Assembly: GCF_038396755.1 (NCBI RefSeq)
Contig: NZ_CP149822.1
Location: 5,176,001 to 5,240,000, forward strand
DNA: 64,000 nt
Direction of reading: 5' to 3'
Source of the DNA: Chitinophaga pollutisoli
Lineage (GTDB): Bacteria > Bacteroidota > Bacteroidia > Chitinophagales > Chitinophagaceae
Shown: positions 45,473 to 55,142 of the stretch, in pieces
Numbering within the stretch: the first letter of the stretch is position 1
How the letters are laid out: every line of letters begins with the position of its first letter
Program-made: the position numbers and the translations under genes
The notes under the pieces: model-generated
Database searches by the model: none
What the model saw: only the letters and a program-made list of their open reading frames with translations
What the model was told of the DNA's origin: nothing

Positions 45473-46678
45473 ATGAAAAAGTCCTTCCTGTTGGTGCTGC
45501 TAATAGCGGCATTGCCCGCCGTTTGTCTTGCCCAGTCGGGCGGAAACGCGGATATCCAGAAACTCCATGATATACTTGACCGGATTTACGACGATATGAT
45601 CCCGCTTTGCGGCCGCTTGACGACGGTCGCGCGGGGCATAGCCGGCTTCGGCGCCATCTTCTACATCGCAGCCCGCGCTGGCCGGAGTCTGGCGGCGGCG
45701 GAACCTATCGATTTTTTCCCGTTGCTGCGCCCTTTCGTGCTCGCTGTGCTGATCGGTATCTATCCGCTGGTGTTGGGCGTTATCAACGGTATTCTTCAGC
45801 CAACGGTTGACGCAACGAACGAGCTTGTCACCCAAAGCGACAACGCTGTAAAGGAACTGATGCGTGTGGAATATGAGTTACTCGCGAAAGGAAAGGCGGA
45901 ATTGCCCCCCGGCAGCCCGGAGACCAGCGACCAGGAAATGCAGGAATACTACAAGTACCTCAACGCTCAAACGGCGGGTGAAGAGAATTCCCGTGGATTC
46001 TGGAGCCTGATGTGGGGAAAGGTCGAAGGAACGATCCTTTACTACGTCCAGCTTATTGTGTCGAAGATACTCCAGATCCTTTTCTACGCCGCTGCGCTTT
46101 GTATCGACGCCATGCGGACGTTTCACCTGGTCATCCTCGCCATCGTGGGGCCGTTTGTCTTCGCCCTGAGCGTTTACGACGGTTTCCAGCATACGTTGTC
46201 CGTCTGGCTTGCCCGGTATATAAACGTATACATGTGGCTTCCCGTTGCCAATCTCTTCGGTGCCATGATCTCCCGTATTCAAGAAAATCTTATCAAGAAT
46301 GACATTGAAGCCGTGCTCGCTGGCGGAAACAATGCAACGTATAGCTTGACCAGCGTGGCTTACATCGTGTTCCTCGTCGTCGGCATCGTCGGGTATTTCA
46401 CCGTGCCGTCGATCGCCAACTACATCGTGCACGCCAGTGGCGGCAATGCCCTGTTATCGAAGTTTCAATCTGCGGCGCGCACCGCTGTGGTTGCGGGTAC
46501 AGGAGGCGCCGGAGCCGCAGCGGGCTCCTCTTCAGCAGCCGGGGCGTCGGCGGCTGGAAGTGCGGCAGCCGACACCGGCGCGTCTGACAAATTGCGTTAC
46601 CCGATGGCGGATGCCGCAAACTCGGAAGGCTATAACAAGGACGCTGGGCATCAATTCAATCAAATCTCAGGTAAGTAA
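45473..46678 (+). CDS. traJ: conjugal transfer protein TraJ
   Basis: A 401-residue inner-membrane protein with signal sequence and about six membrane helices (ARGIAGFGAIFYIAARAG; FVLAVLIGIYPLVLGVING; VILAIVGPFVFALSVYDGF; AYIVFLVVGIVGYFTVPSIA), equivalent to VirB6. The C-terminal ~70 residues are Ala/Ser/Gly-rich and low complexity. Confidence 0.92.
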   Translation: MKKSFLLVLLIAALPAVCLAQSGGNADIQKLHDILDRIYDDMIPLCGRLTTVARGIAGFGAIFYIAARAGRSLAAAEPIDFFPLLRPFVLAVLIGIYPLVLGVINGILQPTVDATNELVTQSDNAVKELMRVEYELLAKGKAELPPGSPETSDQEMQEYYKYLNAQTAGEENSRGFWSLMWGKVEGTILYYVQLIVSKILQILFYAAALCIDAMRTFHLVILAIVGPFVFALSVYDGFQHTLSVWLARYINVYMWLPVANLFGAMISRIQENLIKNDIEAVLAGGNNATYSLTSVAYIVFLVVGIVGYFTVPSIANYIVHASGGNALLSKFQSAARTAVVAGTGGAGAAAGSSSAAGASAAGSAAADTGASDKLRYPMADAANSEGYNKDAGHQFNQISGK

Positions 46679-46689
46679 ACTCCCAGGCT

Positions 46690-47301
46690 ATGTTCCAACA
46701 TTTCAAAAATGTAGATGCCGCTTTCCGGCACATCAGACTGTTTTCTTACTTATTCCTTGCCGTTAACGGTATTGGCTCCGCGCTGGCCCAATACTGGGCC
46801 GTGCGTGTTGTCCGGGAAGAACGGTCGAAGGTGTATGTACTCGCCAACGGCAAATTGTTGGAGGCAACAGGCACGGATAAGAGGCGCGTATTGGAAATAA
46901 GGGTGAAAGACCATGTGCGTGATTTCCATCATTTTTTCTTTACCGCTTCTCCCGACGAAGAAGCTATCCGCCGAGGCGTCACGCGGGCGCTGTATTTGGC
47001 CGACGCGACTGCAAAAAAGGAGTATGACAACCTCCAGGAGTCAGGCTACTACACCGGGATCGTTTCCGGAAACATCAACCAGTTTGTTGAAGCCGACAGC
47101 GTTGCGGTTGATGTGAATGCAAGTCCAGTCCGTTTTGCTTTTTACGGAAAGCTGAAGATCGTTCGCGCCACCTCCACCATCGTCCGCTCGCTCATCACCA
47201 CGGGCACCATAACAGAAACCGCCGCAATCAGCGAAAATAACCCGCAGGGTATGCTGATTGGCGCATGGCGGATCATTTCAAACCAAGACATGCACCGATG
47301 A
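46690..47301 (+). CDS. traK: conjugal transfer protein TraK (VirB8-like)
   Basis: A 203-residue protein with one N-terminal membrane helix and a periplasmic domain; the start FKNVDAAFRHIRLFSYLFLA and central RVKDHVRDFHHFFFTASPDE are characteristic of TraK. Overlaps traL by four bases. Confidence 0.93.
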   Translation: MFQHFKNVDAAFRHIRLFSYLFLAVNGIGSALAQYWAVRVVREERSKVYVLANGKLLEATGTDKRRVLEIRVKDHVRDFHHFFFTASPDEEAIRRGVTRALYLADATAKKEYDNLQESGYYTGIVSGNINQFVEADSVAVDVNASPVRFAFYGKLKIVRATSTIVRSLITTGTITETAAISENNPQGMLIGAWRIISNQDMHR

Positions 47302-47624
47302 AAATTCTCCAAAACATCATCCGCGGGCACGATGAAGTTCCTCTTGCACCGGAACGCCAGAACGGTCGGCGTTGGCTCAAGACGCTGGCGAGCTACCTCC
47401 GGCGCAGTGAGCAACTTTTTACTGTTAGGCAAAAACAAACGATGCTACTGTGCTTCACGCTGGTAGCCGGAACCTGTTTCCTTCACCTGGCAATTACCGG
47501 GGTGATTTCGCCGAGAAACAGCCATCGCCCGCCGATCAGGCAGGAAAGGCTCCAGCACTTGCAGGCGCCGCTGCCACAGGCACTTTCGCTCGATTCGATT
47601 CAGAACAAAAACCTTTTACCATGA
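47298..47624 (+). CDS. traL: conjugal transfer protein TraL-like
   Basis: A 108-residue protein (MKILQNIIRGHDEVPLAPER...) with one membrane helix (MLLCFTLVAGTCFLHLAITG). Named from size and position between traK and traM; ATGA overlap with traM. Confidence 0.75.
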   Translation: MKILQNIIRGHDEVPLAPERQNGRRWLKTLASYLRRSEQLFTVRQKQTMLLCFTLVAGTCFLHLAITGVISPRNSHRPPIRQERLQHLQAPLPQALSLDSIQNKNLLP

Positions 47625-48835
47625 CTTCCATACCACTCTCAAAACTCGACATCAGTAAACTACTGAAGTTATTGCCAGTAGCGGCGTTCGTGCTGACGCT
47701 GGGGTTCTATTACCTTTTTACCTTTTTGCGGGAATCTGGCACTCCTGCGGAAAAAACCGGGAAAAGTGCCTTCAATACAGACCTGCCCGGCCCCAAGCTG
47801 GACGATCGGTATAAGAACAAACTGGATTTATATATGGAAGCACGCCAGGACAGCCTCCGCAAACTGAAGGAAGCTCGCAGAGACTCCCTTCTGTTCCCGG
47901 TCGAGGGCGTTGCACCTGAAATCGTGAATGTCCCGCCGCAACTGCCGCAGGAAACTCGCCGTGCGACGTCAAGCACCGACCCCAACGAACGGAAGGTGGA
48001 GAAAGTGCTGGAGCGGCTACAGATGACCCTGGCCCAACAGGAAGCAGAGCCTCACATGCCCAACGCCGGTCTGCCGATTGCTCTTCCGTCCGACAAGCGG
48101 ACTTCCGCCGACCTGGGGCGGTTAGAAAAGCTCATGGGTGATGTCGCAAACCCGCCTGATGACGTAGAGATAAAGCGTTTGGACGGGATGCTGGACAAAA
48201 TTTTGGAAATCCAGCAGCCGGGGCGCAATCCCGGGCATGCAAAGCCTGTTCCAGACGATACGCTGGAATCCTTCATCGCTACCGTTGCTGGCCCAAAACC
48301 CAGCGAGTATACTGACAACGGTTTTTATGGGCTTTCCGAAGAACCTACACCTCAAAGCATAGAACAACCGCCCGGAAACGGAACGATTGCGGCCACGGTA
48401 CATGCCGACCAGCGTGTACGTACTGGCTCCATCGTCCGGTTACGACTGCTGCAGGATATATATGTCAACAACGCCAAAATTCCGGCAAACAGTTTTGTCT
48501 TCGGAAGGGCCACTGTCGCCAAGGAAAGGGTTGAGCTCGATATTCGCCACGCTTTTTACGCCAATACCGTGCTACCGGTGAAACTGACCGTCTTCGATAT
48601 CGACGGGATCGCGGGCATATCTGCGCCGGGCGCAGATGCCCGCGACGCGAGCCGTGAGGGGCTAAACCAGGCGGTGCAAAACCTGGAGCTGTACAACATG
48701 GACCCCAGCCTGGGGGCACAGGCAGCCGCATCCGGTATTCAGGCCGCTAAAAGCCTGTTATCGAAAAAGACGAAAACGCCATATGCCACGCTCAAAGCCA
48801 ATCACAAAGTCATGTTGGTAAACACTCGTTTTTAA
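47621..48835 (+). CDS. traM: conjugal transfer protein TraM (VirB10-like)
   Basis: A 404-residue protein starting at ATG 47621 (MTSIPLSKLDISKLL). One membrane helix near residues 14-34, a long proline-rich periplasmic linker and a C-terminal beta domain (TVHADQRVRTGSIVRLRLLQ ... IPANSFVFGRATV) as in VirB10/TraM. It spans the envelope as the channel scaffold. Confidence 0.92.
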   Translation: MTSIPLSKLDISKLLKLLPVAAFVLTLGFYYLFTFLRESGTPAEKTGKSAFNTDLPGPKLDDRYKNKLDLYMEARQDSLRKLKEARRDSLLFPVEGVAPEIVNVPPQLPQETRRATSSTDPNERKVEKVLERLQMTLAQQEAEPHMPNAGLPIALPSDKRTSADLGRLEKLMGDVANPPDDVEIKRLDGMLDKILEIQQPGRNPGHAKPVPDDTLESFIATVAGPKPSEYTDNGFYGLSEEPTPQSIEQPPGNGTIAATVHADQRVRTGSIVRLRLLQDIYVNNAKIPANSFVFGRATVAKERVELDIRHAFYANTVLPVKLTVFDIDGIAGISAPGADARDASREGLNQAVQNLELYNMDPSLGAQAAASGIQAAKSLLSKKTKTPYATLKANHKVMLVNTRF

Positions 48836-48852
48836 CCAGTAAATCATCTTAT

Positions 48853-49698
48853 ATGAAACAATGCATCATTTTACCGTTGTTATTCCTGCTGACCCTCGGA
48901 AATGCGTCAGCCCAAATGGTGGAACTTCCCTCCAGCACGGCGATCACCCCTTATTCGCTTTCCGTAGGCTACAACAAAACGACCGTGCTGATTTTTCCCG
49001 CGCCTATCAAGGATGCTGACAGAGGAAGACAGGACATAATCGTAAGCCGGCAGGCAGGCGTCGGCAATGTGTTAAAGGTGAAAGCCGCCCGCATGGATTT
49101 CGAGCCGTCCAATCTCCACGTCTTTACTGCGGACGGGAAGTTGTATTCCTTTGAAATTTCCTTTGGGGCCGGTAGCGGCGGCACCTTCGATTTGTCACGC
49201 CTGGCTGCTTCGACAGGCCGGGTGGCGCAGCATATGCCACTGATCTTCCCCGAAATGGAGGAAGGCATGCCCGATACCCAGCTACGGTTGTGTAAGGTTG
49301 AAGCTGGACAGCCCTTTTTCAGAAAAACGGCAAGAAAGCACCAGCTTCGCCTGCGGTTGCTATCGATCCACTTCGACCAGGACAGGCTTTATTTCCGGTA
49401 TCGCATATGGAACAAATCTTCTCTTCCATACTTTATCGATTTCACCCGCATGTATATTTCTGACGGTCGCCAGGTAAAACGTGCAACCGCGCAGCAGCAA
49501 GAGCTTGCACCGGATATTACCGCCGGGAGTAAGATGGTTCCCGGCCATTCAACTGCTGAGCTCGTTTTTGTAGTAAAGCGGTTTACTATACCCAAAGGGA
49601 AGAAGTTCCAGTTCGAAATCTACGAAAAGGACGGCGGACGGAATATTCAGATGGAAGTACGGAACCGGCATCTGTTCAAGGCCAGGCCATTACTCTAA
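48853..49698 (+). CDS. traN: conjugal transfer protein TraN (VirB9-like, DUF4138)
   Basis: A 281-residue exported protein (signal peptide ending NASAQM) with the DUF4138 core YSLSVGYNKTTVLIFPAPIK, SRQAGVGNVLKVKAA and FTADGKLYSFEISF; the outer-membrane-proximal subunit of the channel. Confidence 0.93.
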   Translation: MKQCIILPLLFLLTLGNASAQMVELPSSTAITPYSLSVGYNKTTVLIFPAPIKDADRGRQDIIVSRQAGVGNVLKVKAARMDFEPSNLHVFTADGKLYSFEISFGAGSGGTFDLSRLAASTGRVAQHMPLIFPEMEEGMPDTQLRLCKVEAGQPFFRKTARKHQLRLRLLSIHFDQDRLYFRYRIWNKSSLPYFIDFTRMYISDGRQVKRATAQQQELAPDITAGSKMVPGHSTAELVFVVKRFTIPKGKKFQFEIYEKDGGRNIQMEVRNRHLFKARPLL

Positions 49699-49708
49699 AA
49701 TCTGGTAC

Positions 49709-50839
49709 ATGAATTTTGCACAAACCGGCCCGGTGAACCGTGTCGCCGAGGCTCTTTCCCTCTACGCGATTCAGGAGGCCCAATCTATCGCAGCCAACCC
49801 GGCAGGCTGGAAACAGGACGCTTCGGGACTTGATTTGAAAATTCGGTTCTATGAGGGTATCACAGCGGCGGCTTACCCGCACCCCTCGAAGGCCGAGCGC
49901 AGCACCCTCCGGTTTGTTCGCCATCAGATTAGGCGGATGAGCGCGATAAAATACCCGACGCCGTTGAGGCAGCTAATATATCATCCGGTTTCCATTTTTC
50001 TGCGGGACATATTGCTGCAACGGCGCCAGGGCTTTCGGCAAATGGAAACACAGATCCGGCACACGATGCGTAACGAATTGCGGACGCTGAACCACCATGC
50101 TGTACAGCAGTCGTTGAATGACCGCGGGTTCCGACTTCCGGTAGAAACGATCCTGAGAAAGATGATGGCTCAGGAGATGCCGCAGTTTCATTTCAGGTAT
50201 GCAGACCCGGCAAGGTGTAAGAATACCGAGTTCGTATTACATTTCGCGAAGGTGCCGGGAAGTGATTTCTATTACTTCCAGTCCTTCGATGCCGCCACCC
50301 GGCCAGACCTACAGTCTATGCTGAACCGCCCTGCCGGAGCGGTTCAGCAATCTTTTGACTTGTATGCGGGAAAGTCGTTTTCCGCACCGGAGGCGGCTGC
50401 TTTGGTAAACGGCGGCTTTGTTGCCCATATCGAAGAGGGGCACGAGAAATGGTATTCCCTGGACACAGAAGGACAGCATCTGCCGGGACAGGTTCCTTTA
50501 ATCATTCACTCTTTCGATTTGGAAGCGGAATTGAAAAAGTTGCCTTTGAGACCCTTATCTGCTACCCAATCCACGAACCTGATCCGGGCATTACGGGAAG
50601 GGCAGGCGCGATCCGTTGAGCTTCAGATAGATGGTCGCGGAGTTCGTTGTAAAATACAAGCGGCGCCGCAGAGCCGGGCATTGGCAATATATGACGAACA
50701 TGGACGCCGCCTTGCCTTCGCGAGCACTCCACAGAAGAATTCGGGCGCGAAGGCTAGCCTGGAAAACGGATTGCGAGTATTGAGTGATATAGGAAATACG
50801 CCTACGGTCGATAAAAAGAAAAGGAAAATTGGCAAATAG
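49709..50839 (+). CDS. hypothetical conjugative-element protein (376 residues)
   Basis: A soluble protein beginning MNFAQTGPVNRVAEALSLYA. The middle contains a repeated-strand domain (TEFVLHFAKVPGSDFYYFQS). Its C-terminal segment (RSVELQIDGRGVRCKIQAAP...) resembles that of the protein at 34213. It follows traN by 10 bases and lacks membrane helices. Function unknown; a DUF3945/DUF4099-type relative is likely. Confidence 0.7.
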   Translation: MNFAQTGPVNRVAEALSLYAIQEAQSIAANPAGWKQDASGLDLKIRFYEGITAAAYPHPSKAERSTLRFVRHQIRRMSAIKYPTPLRQLIYHPVSIFLRDILLQRRQGFRQMETQIRHTMRNELRTLNHHAVQQSLNDRGFRLPVETILRKMMAQEMPQFHFRYADPARCKNTEFVLHFAKVPGSDFYYFQSFDAATRPDLQSMLNRPAGAVQQSFDLYAGKSFSAPEAAALVNGGFVAHIEEGHEKWYSLDTEGQHLPGQVPLIIHSFDLEAELKKLPLRPLSATQSTNLIRALREGQARSVELQIDGRGVRCKIQAAPQSRALAIYDEHGRRLAFASTPQKNSGAKASLENGLRVLSDIGNTPTVDKKKRKIGK

Positions 50840-51288
50840 GCTTCCCGGTGTGGTCTTTTTTTGGGGGCCGGCAGTGGATATCAATTGAGCGTCCGTTGCG
50901 ACGCTCCGTTCATCGGCATTTTTCCTGTTTAACTTACCATTCGTTTTTTATACAACCTATCGGAAACTCTCGTAGAAAGTGTTTCAGCCTGAAGTAGTAT
51001 AAAAATAAAGCATCCAAAAAGGGGAAAGAGTAAAAAAGAGCGGCTAAGATAGTCGCGGGGTTTGGAATTGAAAAATCGCGGAGTGCCATAAACACGGGGC
51101 TCGGCTTTGGGGCATAAAAAAGGCCATGCAGAAAAGCGACTGCATGGCCTTTTTTATGCCCCGCTCTCTTTTATAGCTCCGCGATTTGTCAATGTCCAAC
51201 TCCCGCGACTCATAGATGCCTTTCTTTTTTACTCTTTCCCCTTTCCAGAATGTTTTACCGCGGCTGACGCCGCAAAAAAATAAAGAAT
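50840..51288. other. Gene-free stretch containing a giant inverted repeat
   Basis: No credible gene in 449 bp. 51018-51244 form a nested palindrome: a 22-bp outer arm pair (51018-51039 with 51223-51244, perfect), middle arms around 51051-51083 with 51178-51210 (nearly perfect), and a 23-bp inner pair (51109-51131 with 51140-51162, perfect) around an 8-base loop. The inner stem with its T tail can also terminate transcription in both directions. Confidence 0.85.
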
Positions 51289-51684
51289 ATGAAAGATTTC
51301 ACACTTCAAACTTACAATCCTTCGGCCGCCCAGCCCGGTAGCCTCTATCTGCTTTCACGTGGAATGAACACCGGTAAACCTGGATTTGAGCCCTGGCGGA
51401 ATAGCTACGTGTTGTTCTGCGATCCGGTTGATCTCTACAAATATTACTGGTGCATCTACGGAATGTGGCAGGCGAAGGCGTTTCGCCAATATCTCCGCGG
51501 CACCTGTGTGCAATACATTTCAATTGGGGTTATGAAAACCGCTATCGTTTCTACGATGGCGGCTTTTTCCAACATCAACCGCTATATGGATCGACTACAG
51601 GCCATTACGGCCCTCGAGCTGAATCTACTCCAAAAGATCAAACTGATAGAGGCATTGAAGCAAAGCCTACTCCGCTCTGCATGA
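51289..51684 (+). CDS. hypothetical protein (131 residues)
   Basis: Follows the giant palindrome. Aromatic-rich N-terminus (SLYLLSRGMNTGKPGFEPWR) and helical C-terminus (ALELNLLQKIKLIEALKQSL). Cytosolic, no recognised domain; similar small proteins are usual in the post-tra part of these elements (inference). Confidence 0.7.
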   Translation: MKDFTLQTYNPSAAQPGSLYLLSRGMNTGKPGFEPWRNSYVLFCDPVDLYKYYWCIYGMWQAKAFRQYLRGTCVQYISIGVMKTAIVSTMAAFSNINRYMDRLQAITALELNLLQKIKLIEALKQSLLRSA

Positions 51685-51736
51685 ACATTCACCAAATAAA
51701 CGGGAGTGCCGCCGGTAAAGTGGTACATCTGAGATT

Positions 51737-52506
51737 ATGAAACACGATTATCAAGAACGCAAGCAAAACCGCATCACGCGTGCCCTGGAGTTAGCCAGGA
51801 AAAAGGAACAGGAAAGCGATCAGCTTTACGATCATGCAAACAAAATGGCTTCGGTAATCCCGATGGGCCAGCCGATTCTCGTAGGTCATCATTCCGAAAA
51901 AGAGATCGCCGGTTTCGCGGCCGAATCCACAACACTTTCGGTAAAGCCTTCAAATCCGCTGAACAGGCGGAATACTACCGGGAAAAGGCGCAGATCATAG
52001 AGAGTAATGATGCCATTTCTTCCGATGATCCGGAGGCGATTTCCAAACTGGAGGATAAACTGGCGCGCCTCAGTGCGCACCATGCTTTCATGAAAGCGGC
52101 GAATAAGTGCGTAAGAAAGCATGATATGGCCGCTTTCCTCCAGCTTGACGGGGCTTCAGAGGAGCTTTGGAAGGAATTGCACGACGAGAATGGTAATCCT
52201 GTGGGTTTCCCGCACTATCGGCTGCCTTATGCTAAAGCGGAAATGAAACGTATAGAAACCAGGATCGCGTTGCTGAAAAGATACGACGGCCAGGAGAACG
52301 AGGAAACCGAGAAAGGTGGCGTGCGCATCCTCCGGAATGTTGTAGCTAATCGGGTTCAGATATTTTTTCCGTCGAAGCCGGACGAAGAAACACGTACTCG
52401 CCTTAAAAAAGCCGGTTTCCGGTGGTGCCGCAGGGAATCCGCATGGCAAAGGCAGTTGTCCAGTTGGGCAGAGTGGCAAGCTAAGGATTTCCTCCCGGCA
52501 GGATGA
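51737..52506 (+). CDS. DUF3560-domain protein (frameshifted)
   Basis: The first frame (51737-52000) gives MKHDYQERKQNRITRALELA and MGQPILVGHHSEK, the DUF3560 start. The rest lies in another frame to 52506 and includes AEYYREKAQIIES, LEDKLARLSAHHAFMKAANK and the C-terminal KAGFRWCRRESAWQRQLS. One extra A in the A5 run at 51897-51901 restores one protein of about 256 residues (SEKRDRRFRGRIHNTFGKAF junction). Function unknown; the family is common on plasmids and conjugative elements. Confidence 0.8.
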
Positions 52507-52515
52507 GTTGAAAAG

Positions 52516-52536
52516 CCCCGGCGCCAGGCGCCGGGG
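52516..52536 (+). terminator. GC-rich hairpin after the DUF3560 gene
   Basis: CCCCGGCGCC and GGCGCCGGGG flank a single A; the inner bases must open to form a loop. No T tail, so termination is uncertain. Confidence 0.5.
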
Positions 52537-52567
52537 AAATTACAGTTGTTAATCAAAAAAATATAAT

Positions 52568-54406
52568 ATGAAAAATACTAAAGGAACGATAAGGAAAACA
52601 TCTGCGGAAGCATCCGCCCCAAAAAACACCAAAGTGAGCAAAGCCGCAGCACCCGTATCGGAAATTACAGTCATTCAGGTGCAAGCCCGTGATATATCCT
52701 TCAATCCGAAGAATCACCGGCAGCTTTATTCCGAAAGTGCTTTACAGGATTTTGCGCATGAGCTGGCGCTTCACGGCATTATTTCACCGATTACGATCCG
52801 AACCGTAAAGGGGAAATATGAACTCGTTGTCGGTGAACGCCGCCTTCGTGCGGCGCTGTTGGCCGGTATCAAGAAGCTGCCCGCAATTGTGAGGGAGTAC
52901 AATGATGCTGAGGTTAATGAAATACAACTGGCGGAGAATCTTCAGCGAGAAGATCCACATCCGCTGCATATCGCGCTTGCAATTAAGATTATGAGAGATG
53001 CGGGACTGTCGATTGACGAGATTTCTTCCCGGTTGGGCAAATCTGCCACTTTTGTGTATGCACGCTTAAAGTTGCTCACCTTGATTAAGGATTTTCAGGA
53101 AGTGTTCCTCAGCGGGAAGATTTCGACAAATGATGCCTTCCAAATAGCCAGTTTGTCGGAAGAGGCCCAGGAGGATTTCTTTTCCGAGTATTTCTCAAAC
53201 TGGCAATCAAATTCATATCTGCCGGCAAAGAACCTGGAATCAGAATTGAAGAAATACCGCTGTAATCTGAATAATGCAACTTTTGATACGGAAGACAGTG
53301 AATTATTGCCAGATGCTGGTGCCTGTGGGAACTGCCCTTTCAATAGCGCCTACCTTCAGACTCTCTTTCCCGACCTATCAAAAGAACGTCAGTGCATGAA
53401 CAGCGGTTGTTTTATCCGGAAGTCCGACGAAGGTTTCCGGCTGAAAGTCGTGAAGTCCGTAGAGGAATTTCAGCCCGCCTTTTTCATCATCCGGCCGTAT
53501 ACGTCGGATCGCATAACGTCTATGCTCGCCGGATTCGAAGGCATTATGACAATTAAATCCGATGAAATTACATGCCTTGAAGAACCGGAAATGCCAAACC
53601 GCGATGACTACACCAACGAGAATGAAGAAGAGTACGATGATGAAGACGATGTTTTTGAAAATGGCGATAAACAGTATGGAAATGCGATGGAGGAATATCA
53701 GCAAGCCCACGCTGAATTCTTGGAAGAAATTGAGAGTGGAGGCTATCAGAAAGGGCTGGAAGTGAGAGAAAATGCCATTGAAAGACAATACTTCATCGTT
53801 GGAAAAAGAACAACGCCCGTGAAGCAAACTGCCAAGGCGGTACAGGAAGCCATCAAAAACAAGACGGTCACGCCGGAAATGTTGGAAAGTGAAATCGAAA
53901 GGATCGACGATCGTGAAGTTCGGGCAAAGGAACTGGATATCAGGAAGATACGGACTGATATTTACGATAAGTATGGGCAACATGTGACTGAACAGGGTGC
54001 AAACCTGCCGGTGACTGCGGAAGATTCCCTTTCAGTCAGGTTACTGGTTTATGAACGTCTGGATTTCCATCGGCGCCTTGTGATTGATGAATTGCTGGAG
54101 ACAAAGATGGGCTATACCGAAATAGCCCCCGAGGCTTATCTACATATGGCGCTGGGCATGTTAACGGATGCTGAGTTTTGCTATATGGTGCGACTGGCAT
54201 TGACCTGTACCATGAGCAGCCAATATCTCCAGAACAGTCCGGCGTATTTCCTCCGGAGCGCCGCCATTGCCAGTGGCGTTGATGTGGCACATATCGAGCG
54301 GGCCCAGCAGGAAGTTGCGGAGGCGCGGGTAGACAGGGTCGCAACGCGCACGCATGAGCTTAACCGTTTATCAGAACGGTTAAAAAGGAAACGCAATGCT
54401 CAATAA
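52568..54406 (+). CDS. ParB/RepB/Spo0J-family nuclease-like protein
   Basis: A 612-residue protein. Residues ~35-125 are the ParB N-terminal domain with GERRLRAALLAG and the NEIQLAENLQRED box; a KorB-type HTH follows (LSIDEISSRLGKSATFVYAR). A cysteine cluster C-x2-C ... C-x4-C (GACGNCPFNSAY, then QCMNSGCF) suggests a metal site. The long C-terminus contains an acidic stretch (NENEEEYDDEDDVFENGDK). No ParA gene adjoins, so it may be an element-maintenance or regulatory ParB rather than a partition pair. Confidence 0.88.
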   Translation: MKNTKGTIRKTSAEASAPKNTKVSKAAAPVSEITVIQVQARDISFNPKNHRQLYSESALQDFAHELALHGIISPITIRTVKGKYELVVGERRLRAALLAGIKKLPAIVREYNDAEVNEIQLAENLQREDPHPLHIALAIKIMRDAGLSIDEISSRLGKSATFVYARLKLLTLIKDFQEVFLSGKISTNDAFQIASLSEEAQEDFFSEYFSNWQSNSYLPAKNLESELKKYRCNLNNATFDTEDSELLPDAGACGNCPFNSAYLQTLFPDLSKERQCMNSGCFIRKSDEGFRLKVVKSVEEFQPAFFIIRPYTSDRITSMLAGFEGIMTIKSDEITCLEEPEMPNRDDYTNENEEEYDDEDDVFENGDKQYGNAMEEYQQAHAEFLEEIESGGYQKGLEVRENAIERQYFIVGKRTTPVKQTAKAVQEAIKNKTVTPEMLESEIERIDDREVRAKELDIRKIRTDIYDKYGQHVTEQGANLPVTAEDSLSVRLLVYERLDFHRRLVIDELLETKMGYTEIAPEAYLHMALGMLTDAEFCYMVRLALTCTMSSQYLQNSPAYFLRSAAIASGVDVAHIERAQQEVAEARVDRVATRTHELNRLSERLKRKRNAQ

Positions 54407-54416
54407 TCTATAAGCA

Positions 54417-54450
54417 CAGCCGGGCGAATTTGCCCGGCTGTTTAAATTTT
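54417..54450 (+). terminator. Terminator after the ParB-like gene
   Basis: CAGCCGGGC (54417-54425) pairs with GCCCGGCTG (54432-54440) around GAATTT; a mixed T/A tail follows. Confidence 0.75.
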
Positions 54451-54455
54451 GTACT

Positions 54456-54929
54456 ATGGCAGTAAATACCCGAAGGAGCTTCCAGGTTCCTGAAATTATC
54501 CTGAAATACTTACCCAAGGTGGCGCCTGGCCAAAGGGAAACATGTAATTCAATAGATTATGCGTTCGGTTGCTTCATCCGTTCATGGAATACGGCAGAAA
54601 TATTCCTGTTGGAGGAGTTTAAGGTATTACTTCTCGACCATTCTGCCGGTATTATTGGCCTATCTTCCATCGGGAAAGGTGGTCGGACGAGCGTTGTTGT
54701 TGACATTCGGATGATACTACTTCTGGCGATAAAAGCGATGGCAACAAAAATCATCGTCGCACATAATCATCCATCGGGTAACATCCGCCCTTCCCGTGCG
54801 GATATCCGATTGACGGATCAGTTAAGCAAAGCGTGTAAAATAGTGGAGATCGAGCTTGTAGATCACTTAATTATCGCGCCTGATAAATTCTTTTCCTTCC
54901 GCGAAGACGGAAGTCTATCAATAACGTAG
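54456..54929 (+). CDS. JAB/RadC-like protein
   Basis: A 157-residue JAMM-domain protein with the metal motif HNHPSGN-x4-S-x2-D (His103, His105, Asp116). It lacks the N-terminal helix-hairpin-helix domain of full-length RadC. Short RadC-like proteins are frequent on mobile elements; function is uncertain. It is the last plus-strand gene of the element in the window; the next ~210 bp show no gene. Confidence 0.88.
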   Translation: MAVNTRRSFQVPEIILKYLPKVAPGQRETCNSIDYAFGCFIRSWNTAEIFLLEEFKVLLLDHSAGIIGLSSIGKGGRTSVVVDIRMILLLAIKAMATKIIVAHNHPSGNIRPSRADIRLTDQLSKACKIVEIELVDHLIIAPDKFFSFREDGSLSIT

Positions 54930-55142
54930 AATTAGAAAAAGTTGCGGACTACCCGTTGGCGTTCCGAGGTGGCGCTGGGGGAAATTTATGCCCGTGTTTT
55001 TTATTTCTAATTTTAGATTGGGGTAATGCGTACTTTGTTCGGTTTTTAGTAGTTAGATTGGCGTATTATTCAGCGTAAACACTGAAGCGAAGGTTAACAA
55101 ACAATGTAAAAATGTCGTAATTGCATGAAATATTCAGCACAA

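Noticed and set aside
46498..46600. Frameshift at the low-complexity Ala/Ser/Gly tail of TraJ
   Set aside because: The frame stays open, ends normally before traK, and such tails are usual in TraJ.
54930..55142. A gene between the JAB protein and the haem-binding protein
   Set aside because: No open frame of reasonable length or start signal; AT-rich intergenic DNA between convergent genes, with no clear terminator hairpin.
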